This document shows, piece by piece, positions 48,601 through 55,588 of a stretch of DNA of 64,000 nucleotides. Where the stretch lies: NCBI RefSeq assembly GCF_015706575.1, contig NW_024037059.1:41639058-41703057 (forward strand). The letters run 5' to 3'. Origin of the DNA: Patiria miniata. Lineage: Eukaryota; Echinodermata; Asteroidea; Valvatida; Asterinidae. Below the pieces are notes generated by a model. The model saw only the letters and a list, made by a program, of their open reading frames with translations. It did not search any database and was not told where the DNA came from. The position numbers and the translations under genes are program-made. Positions within the stretch are counted from its first letter, which is position 1; each line of letters begins with the position of its first letter.

Positions 48601-50551
48601 TGACCCAATGGTATTTCGGCTCGGGTCATTATCAGCGTCCAGGCCCCAAACATAACAAACTTGTTTAAAACAGGCCAAGCACATTATTTCTTCCCTTAGG
48701 CCAAAAAAAAAAAATATTCGGTCTCTGGTCAGACCAAAGTTCCGGAATTGACGCGGCTTTTTTTTTTTTTTTTGGCTTTCTTTTGTTTCTTCAAGCTTGG
48801 ATTGTACGGACAAGGTGGGATACTATTTTGCTTTTTTGGTGTCCTCCATAATTTGCCTTGGTGCTCTCGATCATTTGCCTTGGTGCAATTTCCCATCCCT
48901 TGGTGCTCTTTGGTAATAAAAAATTGTGGAGGTGCGGCAATAGAGGGCGCTGTTGGAGCTACCGTGGAACATTTTGGAAAAAAAAAAGATTGACGCGCAT
49001 GATTAAAATCGACGCGGGCGCTGACCAGAGACCGACTTTTTTGGGCCTTAGTAAGCAACAATAAATAGGGATGTGATGCACCAAACCAGGTTTATATGGA
49101 ATATGGAGCAATACACATGTTAAAAGGAAACACATTTGTACTTAATACAAACAATATCGTTTGACACAAATAATATGCAACACTTGGCAGTCTTATTGAC
49201 AAACAAAAGCTGTACTTTTTACTAAATGTAGATAGGAAATTGAGATAAAAATTCAAGTTCAGTAAAATTTCACAAATGTCTAAACCTCTTGTAGCACCGC
49301 TGCAATCTTCTTCATCATCTCCACGCTGCATCGTTGTGGTACTGGGCACTTCTCACCTTCTTGAAGGAAGTCCCTGATGTCATTGAAGTAGGGCTGCCCA
49401 TGTGTCTTTCTCATCAAGACATTCTCCAACTTACAAAAAAAAAAAAAAAAAAAGGAAAAACGATGATAGTTTTGTAGTTCAAACTAATACTAGACCTACA
49501 ATATGTGACTGTTTAATTTTTTTCTGTGGATATACATGTACTTGATTTGTTGATACTTAAGGGCAAGTATTAAAAAAAAACCAGTTTCTCGTCATGATCA
49601 CACTCACTTTCACTTTTCCCCGCCTGCCTCCTCTTTTTTTTTTAATTCACACTACATAAATATTTGGAATATGCCTATATTTTGACAATAGCTTGTCAAA
49701 ATATTGGCTTTATTTTCCAACAAAATTGTAGCTTTGTACACGTAGGAAGGGTTCCGGCTCCTTTGGACACAATATTGTATCATCAAAAGAGTCAAGAAGA
49801 TGAAAGAATGCATTCGTCATCTTAGAAAATCCGCCAACTTGTGGGAAAAGAAGAAAGAAAAAGCGCCCACCTCCATCTTTTTTTCAAACGAAGTGGCTAT
49901 CGTTACGGCACTCGTTGTTTAGCGCCCTCTACGATATTTTTTTGATACGCACGCAGGTATATAATTATTTGTTTCCCCACGTTTTATCGAGCAGTGCGCC
50001 AGCTCAGCCGATAGAGGGTAGGATTTTGCACCGCGAGGTTGCGGGTTCGAATCTCAGTTTTGCACTCGAATTGTTTTCCTTTTCTAACCTGAGGCTTTGG
50101 AGGATTTTTTTTAAAAGGGAAATAAAGTCCGAATTTCATAAAGTTCAAATTCACTTTTTTCCTTCTAATTTTATATTTTCTTGTCATGTTTTTTTATAAA
50201 AGTTGCCAGGTTGCAGTCTACCGTAACGATAAAAAATGGGAAATGCGTTACGGCTGCCGTAACAATAGCCACTGCGTTTTTCAAAAAGCCTGGACAAGAA
50301 ACTATTAATATTTTTACTCGGCCTTATTCTTTGTTGATAATGTAAATGTTTAAAAGGACTCAGAGAAAGGCTGCACAGCTTAGCAGATGGAGGAAAGCAA
50401 AGCATGCTTATGATCTTATGAACTTTGTGCACTAGTTAATGAAGGAGGCCGTCACTACAAACAGAATCAACACTGAGCAACAAAAAGTCTGCAAGAAATA
50501 TATTACAGTATAACCTACCTCTTGATCTGTCGTTTCCAACTTGACCGGCAT
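24652..50551 (-). CDS. sycp2: Synaptonemal complex protein 2-like (SYCP2), 30 coding exons
   Basis: Exons in transcript order: 50519-50551, 49286-49429, 48057-48183, 47504-47607, 46767-46877, 45218-45306, 44402-44585, 44028-44080, 43758-43803, 43091-43198, 42091-42154, 41182-41351, 40497-40670, 39347-39530, 37741-38391, 37452-37575, 36019-37089, 35535-35799, 35199-35269, 34826-34982, 33652-33771, 32873-33073, 31852-32097, 30679-30757, 29861-30067, 29195-29355, 28437-28531, 27780-27929, 25312-25459, 24652-24708. All join in phase (5,394 bases, 1,797 residues; human SYCP2 is 1,530). SYCP2 binds SYCP3 and forms the meiotic chromosome axis. Residues about 1-265 form the armadillo-like helical domain (IQYAARFQDNPLGLPVLL). 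About 280-370 is the Spt16M-like domain (FSFPCISAHL, DFWVDFNTVSQRI, WETVTIHNRVVEKF). The middle (about 412-1590) is low-complexity, rich in S, P, K and E, with an AT-hook-like KRGRPKKG near 855. Residues 1595-1797 are helical, likely coiled coil, ending QTMFKF. Exon 18 uses a weaker donor (GTTGGT). Alternative or microexons cannot be excluded. Confidence 0.92.
25079..25245 (+). mobile_element. SINE, short unamplified copy
   Basis: The copy contains TACGTGGGTTCGAACCC (pol III B-box-like), then GTGCCCTTGGGCAAGACA and CCACCCAGGAGTATAAATGG, ending GTACCTGTGAGGGTAGAGG. It has a single core and therefore shows the parent form of the array at 59219-60745. It lies in SYCP2, just past exon 29 in transcript sense. 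Confidence 0.7.
25463..25975. mobile_element. Foldback MITE with CAGGGTGAGT ends (copy 2), set in a splice acceptor
   Basis: The element is 513 bp, almost fully palindromic, running from CAGGGTGAGTAAAAAAAAAA to the matching TTTTTTTTTACTCACCCTG. TA flanks both ends (25461-25462 and 25976-25977). On the minus strand its end reads into TAG, the acceptor of SYCP2 exon 29 (25312-25459). The inner arms (TTCTGCATGTAG, CATATTTAGATTTTG-like and others) also pair over some 200 bases each. It shares its tips with copy 1 at 644-1304. Confidence 0.9.
26068..26938. mobile_element. Foldback MITE (GGGCC-AATTTCA ends) with internal tandem growth
   Basis: The left end reads GGGGTCAATTTCACGGCGCT and the right end complements it (CGCCGTGAAATTGGGCC). 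The inner part has the same order of motifs as the 244-bp element at 31327-31570 (GCTAAGCA, TTACC(A/G)GCC, AACTCCATG), so both are one family. The centre has expanded into about eight copies of an 89-bp unit. It lies in the SYCP2 intron between exons 28 and 29. Confidence 0.85.
26143..26857. repeat. 89-bp tandem array, about 8 copies
   Basis: GGTAACCAAAACACCACGTG recurs at 26232, 26321, 26410, 26499, 26588, 26677 and 26766, exactly 89 bp apart, with a diverged first copy near 26143. Units differ by only a few bases (TTGTGATTA or TTATGATTA, AGTATT or AATATT). Each unit can itself fold, pairing CACGTGATGT-like and ATCACATGGAG segments. Confidence 0.95.
27108..27310. repeat. Dispersed repeat, copy 1 (pair with 33940-34105)
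   Basis: From GATCTGGATATATCCTGTTT on, this stretch matches 33940-34105 closely: TCAACTTGGATTATAGGTCT, GCGTCAACTT, GCGTCACATTTTGAACACAT, GAGCAACAAG. Both copies are in SYCP2 introns in the same orientation. No terminal inverted repeats were found; family unknown. Confidence 0.7.
30331..30477. mobile_element. Foldback MITE, 147 bp
   Basis: ATAGACCCTGTGCACAGTGC and the following CATGACAGTGGGCA are mirrored at the right end by TGCCCACTGTCATGGCG and GTGCAAAGGGTCTAT. No coding capacity. It lies in the SYCP2 intron between exons 24 and 25. Confidence 0.75.
30914..31581. mobile_element. Foldback element (TATGTGACC ends) split by a second MITE
   Basis: The left end ATATGTGACCTGTTCTGTCA continues to CTGGGCATATGGTC. 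The right arm gives the complement in two pieces: TCTGCTTTTGACAGAATA just before 31327, and AGGTCACATATAA just after 31570. The 244 bases between are a separate element, so the outer one is older. It lies in the SYCP2 intron between exons 23 and 24. Confidence 0.8.
31327..31570. mobile_element. Foldback MITE (GGGCC-AATTTCA ends), nested copy
   Basis: GGGGCCAATTTCATAGAGCT at the left is complemented by AGCTCTATGAAACTGGGCCC at the right. The inside has TTAAGCACAAA and GGTTACCGGCC arms around a short loop. It is the compact form of the family seen in expanded form at 26068-26938. Confidence 0.85.
33940..34105. repeat. Dispersed repeat, copy 2 (pair with 27108-27310)
   Basis: This copy carries the same block as 27108-27310 (TCAACTTGGATTATAGGTCT to GTTTGGAACATT) with scattered substitutions and a gap of about 45 bases. 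It lies in the SYCP2 intron just upstream of exon 21 in transcript sense. Confidence 0.7.
38478..38860. mobile_element. TIR element with TAAGGCCAAAA ends (copy 1)
   Basis: The ends read TAAGGCCAAAAAAAAAAGTC and its complement, continuing through TCCGGTTTCTGGTATG, so the terminal inverted repeats are about 36 bp. Next come CG-rich GGCGACGCGGC and GCGACGCGCGCGC stretches. No transposase. The same architecture is at 48696-49050. It lies in the SYCP2 intron between exons 14 and 15. Confidence 0.85.
38878..39317. mobile_element. Inverted-repeat element with CTGGCAAAATGAGACAG arms (copy 1)
   Basis: The left arm GGCATTCTGGCAAAATGAGA, then CAGAACTGGGCA, is answered at the right by GCCCAGTCCTGTCTCATTTC and GCCAGAACGCC. 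Both arms and part of the interior (GCGTTTTT, AAAGGCCTTTT) recur at 62091-62369. It abuts the preceding TIR element. Confidence 0.65.
39600..39631. repeat. G32 homopolymer
   Basis: Thirty-two G in a row, followed by GTGGTGG, lie in the SYCP2 intron between exons 13 and 14. A run of this length can form G-quadruplexes and is prone to length error in sequencing, so the exact count is unsure. Confidence 0.9.
39817..39995 (+). mobile_element. tRNA-derived SINE
   Basis: The head TCCGATAGCTCAGTGGTCGA has a pol III A-box character, and GTCGTGGGTTCGAGTCCCAC holds the B box. The acceptor ends do not pair, so it is not a tRNA gene. The tail TTTTCCAACTTTCACTCGGG, then GTAACACACTGAG and GGTGAAGGGCAAAACCTA, is shared with 47008-47205 and in part with 41466-41505. 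Confidence 0.75.
40781..41105 (+). mobile_element. SINE with B box, conserved core and ATT-repeat tail
   Basis: GCAGGTTGTGGGTTCGAGTC (B box) is followed by GCCCTTGGGCAAGGCACTT, CCCCACCCAGGAGTAAATGG and, near the end, TAGCGCCTTGAGCACC with an ATTATTATT tail. The tail type recurs at 60830-60880 (GTGCTTTGAGACC, then ATTATTATTA). It lies in the SYCP2 intron between exons 12 and 13. Confidence 0.75.
42230..42510 (-). mobile_element. tRNA-derived SINE, reverse orientation
   Basis: The right end, GGGATTCGAACACGGGTCAC, is a B box on the minus strand, and CCGCTACGCCAACCTGACTC fits an A-box side. Leftward come GGGGAAAACCCACGGAATC and TTCTTTCTGGTAATG. The layout is that of a reversed tRNA-derived SINE in the SYCP2 intron between exons 10 and 11. 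Ends are approximate. Confidence 0.65.
42725..42992. repeat. Degenerate minisatellite of TTGTGATTGAC units
   Basis: Variants of CTTGTGATTGACTTGTGATT and CTTGTAACCACTTG repeat many times with irregular 10-22 bp spacing. Similar short runs occur at about 30130-30240 and 61120-61140, so the motif is spread through this region. Confidence 0.75.
43247..43397. mobile_element. MITE with CAGGCATGCAACT ends (copy 1)
   Basis: It begins CAGGCATGCAACTGGGAA and ends GAAAAGTTGCAAGTCTG, a degenerate complement. The inside (GACTTTGTACAGTGTTTTTC, GGAAATCGGCAGATC) matches 63653-63797 nearly base for base, so these are two copies of one 145-150 bp element. It lies in the SYCP2 intron between exons 9 and 10. 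Confidence 0.8.
45341..45475. mobile_element. Foldback MITE with TAATATTGGATGGCTTT ends (copy 1)
   Basis: ATAATATTGGATGGCTTTTG at the left is mirrored by AAAGCCATCCAACATTATTG at the right, with inner AATATATTGCA arms around the centre. A second copy is at 46256-46372. It begins about 35 bases upstream of SYCP2 exon 6 in transcript sense. Confidence 0.8.
45678..46014. mobile_element. Foldback element with GGTAACCAGC ends and nested palindromes
   Basis: GGTAACCAGCGAAAATGCCC at the left pairs with GGGCATTTTTGCTGGTTCCC at the right. Inside are more palindromes: GATGACTGCAATAT copies, a TGATACAAATAATAATTCAC to CTTATATCAGGC hairpin, and alternating TAATATTATTATTGCA. No coding capacity. Confidence 0.75.
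46256..46372. mobile_element. Foldback MITE with TAATATTGGATGGCTTT ends (copy 2)
   Basis: AATAATATTGGATGGCTTTA pairs with AAGCCAACCAATATTATA, with inner AAGAATATATTGCA and GCAATATATTCTTG arms. The middle differs from copy 1 by substitutions only. Confidence 0.8.
47008..47205. mobile_element. Inverted-repeat form of the tRNA-like SINE
   Basis: The left arm (about 47008-47088) is the complement of the SINE tail (GGTTTTTGCCCTTCACCGAC, CTCCCGAGTGAAAGTTGG). A short B-box piece (GTCGTGGGTTCGAGTCCCAC) follows, then the tail again in direct sense (47127-47205). Compared with 39817-39995 the A-box half is missing and the tail is present twice, head to head. Confidence 0.75.
47268..47480. mobile_element. 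MITE with TTAACC-TTAACTCCCC ends (copy 1)
   Basis: TTAACCTTAACTCCCCAAGG at the left and TTGGGGATCGGTAGGGTTAA at the right are imperfect inverted repeats. GATTTACTAGGAACC, GTTTACTAGTGCAGTACTCA and other blocks match 58911-59134 along the full length. It ends 24 bases from SYCP2 exon 4. Confidence 0.8.
48696..49050. mobile_element. TIR element with TTAGGCCAAAA ends (copy 2)
   Basis: TTAGGCCAAAAAAAAAAAAT and GTCTCTGGTCAGACC are answered by GCTGACCAGAGACCG and TTTTTTGGGCCTTA. CG-rich GACGCGGC and CGACGCGGGCGC lie at the inner edges, as in 38478-38860. It lies in the SYCP2 intron between exons 2 and 3. Confidence 0.85.
49892..50273. mobile_element. Inverted-repeat element enclosing a tRNA-like unit
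   Basis: AGTGGCTATCGTTACGGCA at the left is complemented by GCCGTAACAATAGCCACT at the right. Between them, 49993-50075 reads like a pol III unit: GCGCCAGCTCAGCCGATAGA (A-box side) and GTTGCGGGTTCGAATCTCAG (B box). The outer stems do not form a tRNA acceptor. It lies in the SYCP2 intron between exons 1 and 2. Confidence 0.7.
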
Positions 50552-50739
50552 TTTGTTTTAAAACACTTAAATATCAGGTCTCCAGCAATGCAAATTTCTT
50601 CCTTACATGTATCTATGGTGGGAAAAAAATGAAGAAATAATTAACGTTCATGATGTTATTTTTTTAGGCATACCTAGGCCTATCAAACTCTTATTACTAT
50701 CTTTAAAACAGGTTCTTTTATCAAAACTGAGAAACTCAG

Positions 50740-51785
50740 AAAAAAATGTAACATCCAGACACCACTTCTTTCTTTCCTTGTGTATAATTAAATTCTATGG
50801 AGAATCGAGTGCTTTTTCAAAGTATTTTCATACATGTGTCTAACAAAATTGGAAATGTTTCTCAGTCCCAGATTCACGTCTTATTATCATTTTGGAAAAA
50901 ATGTTGCAACCGGACGCTACTTTCCAAACCGAAAAAAAAGACTTTTTGTTTTGCTAATCTTGTACCTCAGAGAGTATACTTTCATGTGACTTGTGAGAAC
51001 TGTAAGAAAATGTTGATAAAGTCATGAAGTCTTTAACTTAGAGTTAGAGAGATAAAATTGTACTTGTACTGTGTTCTGTCATGTCTGTACATGCTGTAGT
51101 GTAGGCGAATGTGTGGCCAACTTAGTGAATTTGTACATGTCACGCATCGGTTGAGCAACTTGAGGGCTTCTTCAACATGCAGTGACATGTAATATTCACT
51201 AGTTGGCCACACATTCGCCTACAAATCTCTCTTAAACATGTTAAAGACTTTGTCAACATATTCCTTACTTACACAGTTTAAAGCCAAATTTTTTTTTTTT
51301 CTGTTTCGAAAGTAGGAGTACTTGGGGGAGTACTCGATCAGATAAGGGAAACTTAATTGGTCCATTCTATTTTAAAATATGGGGAAGAAACTCAAACTCC
51401 AAATGGAAACATCAAACATAAGCACTCTTTTATATTTATTTCAGAACTTACCTGGTCAGTGTTGATGGTCACGATGTATGACCTTTGACCTTTTGAACGA
51501 GCGGTCACTGTGTGGGAGAATTCGATCAGCATGTAGCAGAACTCAATACGGCGTTTTAATTGTTTTGTTTTTAACAGAAAGTTTTTTTCCCACCACTTTT
51601 ACATTTCTTTACAATAAATTAGGCTACATCATAAAAACAAATTTTTCCAGGGTCGGGGACCTAGGCCTAGACTAGTACCTAGGGCCCTAGCGTCAGGATG
51701 CAACATTCTTTCTATCATTTTTGCAATGAATGACCTTCATTGAGATGAAAAAAAGTGGCGACAGGTTGCAACTTTTTTTTTTTAT
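50740..51785. repeat. Composite of GTTGCAACC-TGACGCCACTT repeat pieces
   Basis: Pieces of the repeat family at 52515-52708 occur here out of order: ATTGGAAATGTTTCTCAGTC near 50845, TGTTGCAACCGGACGCTAC near 50900, and GAATGACCTTCATTGAGATG with GGCGACAGGTTGCAAC near 51730-51775. This suggests one copy interrupted by other DNA, including the MITE at 51101-51222. Confidence 0.5.
51101..51222. mobile_element. Foldback MITE, 122 bp
   Basis: GTAGGCGAATGTGTGGCCAA, then CTTAGTGAAT, pairs with ATTCACTAG and TTGGCCACACATTCGCCTAC. The loop contains GCAACTTGAGGGC. It may lie in the SYCP2 5' flank or 5' intron. Confidence 0.85.
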
Positions 51786-52514
51786 CAAGCAAGACACTTA
51801 AACACCAAGAAACAACATCCATATGTCATCAGTGAACAAGCAAGTTCTTCCTGAAAATCATAGTCCTAAAACTTTTATCAACTTACCTTCTGAAGGACCA
51901 AATGAAGAATATCAAACTAATATATTTAGCTAAAACATTTCCACGAAAGGTTCACGGGAAATATCTGACAATTATCACGTTAAATACGGGAAATTCTAAC
52001 GATTTGGCAACATAGCAAGCGCAAGAATTCCAACCATCATCACGTCCATCTTGAAAAGTTTCTCTTATTTTGAACAATGCATTGTGGGACTTTTTAGACT
52101 ATTCCATTTTTGTAAAAAGGTACACTTATTTGTAAAGAAAGAGTGGAAAGACGGTAGCGTTTCTGTTGGACATTTTATTCGACAAGATGATACTGAAACC
52201 TATTATAAATAATAATAGTTAATCTGTATCCATATTTTATTGAAGTATCTGTGATTTTTAGTATCCAAGATTACAATAATTCTAACTTTTATTATTTTCT
52301 AACACCTTCATTAGAGTGGAGCGACCACACGACACAAGAGAGGGAAATGTCGTCTGCCGCATGCCGCGCGTATAATACGTACAACTACATGCATATTGTG
52401 TGTGCATTGTAATCATTTTAATCCATTCAGTTCCTTGCTTTATGATCCATTCAAGCAGTAAACAACAACAAAAATCTTCGGACGTAATTCCACCAAAATG
52501 TATGGGAAAGTATG

Positions 52515-52708
52515 TTTCAACCTGACGCCACTTCAGCGGTTGTGTTCAAAGTCTATGGAGAGTCAAGATTTAAAAAAAAATATATATTTCCTAACAAAAT
52601 TGGAAATGTTTCTCAGTCCCAGATTCATGTCTTATTATCATTTTGCCATGACTGACCTTCATTGAGATGATTTACATGTATGAAAAAAAGTGGCGTCAGA
52701 CTGCAACA
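52515..52708. mobile_element. MITE with AACCTGACGCCACTT ends (copy A)
   Basis: TTTCAACCTGACGCCACTTC at the left and AGTGGCGTCAGACTGCAACA at the right are inverted repeats. The inside has TCTATGGAGAGTCAAGA, AAATGTTTCTCAGTCCCAGA and TGACCTTCATTGAGATGA. The 53098-53290 segment matches throughout. Confidence 0.75.
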
Positions 52709-53097
52709 TTCTTTCCAATGTACGAGCTTACAAAGGTGGGATAGAGAACCCTAAAAAAAAAAGGTCTGATAATGTCTACCAGCTTTGTAGTAAGTTGTTC
52801 AATTTAAAATCCCTTGCCATGCTTGCGGAAACTTTGAGGTCCGAATTACCCCCCCCCCCCCATTTCATTTATCGATACATTTGCATGAAATGGTGTAGCT
52901 CTGTTGAATAAATTTAGAATGTAGGGGCAATGTGCTCTTTATTAATGTTTCTCTCTATTTGCAGTTTATAGAACTTTATGACTCAGGTTGCCGTCTTCTT
53001 TTGTAGACCTCATCGAAACATAGAACTCAAATCACTGCATGTAAAATATTTTTCTTTTTTGCTCCGAGCGGTCAACAAGAACAAGTTTTGGCAAAAA

Positions 53098-53290
53098 TGT
53101 TGCAACCTGACGGCACTTCCGCGGTAGTGTACAAAGTCTATGGATAGTCAAGAAAATGTTGTATTTCCTATAACAAAATTTGAAATGTTTCTCAATCCCA
53201 GATTCATGTCTTAATTTCATGATCATTTTTGCAATGAATGACCTTCATCATTGAGATGATAAAGAAAAACAGTTGCGTCAGGTTGCAACA
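53098..53290. mobile_element. MITE with AACCTGACGCCACTT ends (copy B)
   Basis: TGTTGCAACCTGACGGCACT pairs with GTTGCGTCAGGTTGCAACA, giving near-complete terminal repeats. The length and inner blocks equal copy A. Confidence 0.8.
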
Positions 53291-55588
53291 GTTTTTCCAC
53301 AATTTGTACATTCTCTATATCCCCAACAAATGGAAGAGTTCAAATTTTAATTTCCCAAACTTGCTCCCCATAGGCTTCCAAAATTATAATCATATACATA
53401 TTTTATGCACTTCTTACAAGCCCAGCCCGTCCCTATATGCGAATCACGATATTATGCTTTGACATCATCGGACTAAAAGATCGTTCAAGATTTAAAGCAA
53501 AAAATGAAGGATATTAATGTAGGATGGCCACGTTAACAAATAACACGCATTTAACGATTCTGATTTTAATTAACAATTACTTTATTTATTTACCAACACA
53601 CAAATTATAAAAGCACACATCAAAAATAAATCACACAGCTGGACATACAATCAAATCACCTAAACAGTGTTCGAAACAAAAATAACGTAAACAATTGACA
53701 GATTTCACGAAATGAAGAGAAATGGATCATGGCGGGTTCGAATTCAGTTCAAAAAATGTAATGGTTGGACTTTTAACCCCAAAATTAGATTGGCATGATA
53801 AATTTAAGAATGAAATCGACAATTTGTCGACAGTAGTAAATCCATCATTGACATTTATCATTATATAATCTTCAGAAACGAAAAGGCAAGGTAGGTGGCA
53901 CATTTTCATAGCCACCACAATTCATTTATTGCACCATCACTAGGCTCAATGGTCAACATACTATTAACAGGCTTACGACAATCAGTGAATTAATAAGATA
54001 TGGTTTCTCTTGTGCGACTTTTTCAGTAGTAATTGATGCATTTTACGCAAACAGATGATGTTAAGCACGCTTACTCAATACACACGACTGTTGACACACG
54101 AAGTCCAGTGTAGCAAATGAAAATAATGCTCCTTACAATTAACAAATGTATCAAAAATCGATTTGTCTTCGTGGCACTGTAAACCATACGTTTGGTTTTT
54201 CCACAACACTCGCATATAGAGTCTAGCTATCGTGTCAAAAGTTGGACAGCCGCCAAGAATTTCATATATTTTATTGCAGAGTTGAAGCTAATAATAATAA
54301 ATTGCCGACTGTGTGCCTATACATGCAGACAATGTCTGCCAAGTGGTGTCTCTGCCAAAAACATATTGGGCCGAACGAAGACGGCAGCCATTGATGTTGA
54401 ACTTGGAAATTACATGAAGACAAAAACAATTCAAGGTTTTGGGGTCCAAAGTTTGTATTGCACATTAGCCACGCCACTTTACTTCTTCAAAATCTTGGTT
54501 TTAGACCTGAAAAAATAAAAAGGTCCAAGTTGTGGAAATAAATACCAAAACGGGATAGATTTTGCCAAGAAAATGAGCTAAGTGTACGAACATCGGCGCA
54601 TCATTATTACGTAAGACACTTCGCATCACGAAGAAACAATTCTAGACAATGAGAGACATTTTGATTGGTATAAACTTAGACCAATTGAAAAGCTGAATTT
54701 AAACTTGTGAAAACTATTAAAACAAAAGACAACGTACACACTAAAACACTCTTTTTAAACGAGGAACTGTAAAGCAGTTAACAAAATTAATACTTCACAT
54801 CTAACAGTTATGTACATCTATACGAATACCAACTATTGCACTAGTATTACATAACAAAACAATAAATAGAATACACGTATTTTTTTATATTTTTTTCAAA
54901 TTTAAGATAAAAAACACCCAACAGACACGAGTATCAAAAATATTTGTTATTACTTGAAGACTTCTTAATATAGAAACGATTCCAGAATAAAAATCTGCTC
55001 AGATGTATGACTTTACACAATTTAAAATCGCAAAGGTCACGAGGTGTTGACTCGACCAATCAGAAGGCAGCCAGTTGAAGGCGATAATAAAACTATGCCA
55101 TCAACTTGAATCTTAGCTGCAAGTTAAACTGATTGCATTGTGTAGTCGGATAACTCGTTCACTGAATTTCCAAAACGGGAAGTAATATATAAAATGCAAA
55201 GTTGTCATGGTGTTCATAGAAAAATAGAGAACTAACATATATGAAAACGTTAATATTGTAATTGTTTTGGTATAGCACGGCTCCACAAAGCACTAGAATA
55301 AAATTTGTCATCCGATGTACAAAATTTATAAAACCTTAAAAACCAGGCGGATAGAATATTCGCCGACAGAAAGGTGTCCATGTTTGAACGATTGCACTTT
55401 TGCTGTCTCTCTTTCAATATACCAAGCTCTTACTGGTATGTAGAAACACCAGGCTGCAGTCAAGGCTACCAAGTAGCCCGACCCTTATAAAATCGGCACT
55501 TGTGAATAGCTCACACAAAGGTAGAAATTGATTCACCCAAATTAGAACCAACTTGTAGACGTCATCTCAAGTCGTCCATGGCGTCTCT
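53291..55588 (-). other. 3' flank of mos, probable 3' UTR
   Basis: No exon was found. The DNA is AT-rich and downstream of the Mos stop on the minus strand. Candidate translational-control elements, read on the minus strand, are TTTTTAT at 54515-54521, TTTTTTAT at 54907-54914, TGTACATA (Pumilio-type) at 54809-54816 and the hexamer AATAAA at 54270-54275. Vertebrate mos mRNA is controlled by such cytoplasmic polyadenylation elements, but in AT-rich DNA these words also arise by chance and the transcript end is unknown. Confidence 0.4.

Larger units (their letters stand above)
50552..52100 (-). promoter_or_regulatory. SYCP2 5' flank with two candidate untranslated-exon donors
   Basis: Upstream of the SYCP2 start there is no coding exon. 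Two strong minus-strand donor sites are visible: CACTGACCAG followed by GTAAGTTC (exon edge 51452) and CCTTCAGAAG followed by GTAAGTTG (exon edge 51887). Either could close a 5' untranslated exon, but the acceptor before the ATG (50549-50551) is weak (only TATTTAAG or GCTGGAG), so the link is unproven. Near 52040-52095 the minus strand has CAAGATGG (YY1-like) and CCCACAATGCA (ZNF143-like), a plausible promoter. Confidence 0.3.

Noticed and set aside
49993-50075. A second tRNA-like gene
   Set aside because: The B box is good but the ends do not pair and it lies within an inverted-repeat element.
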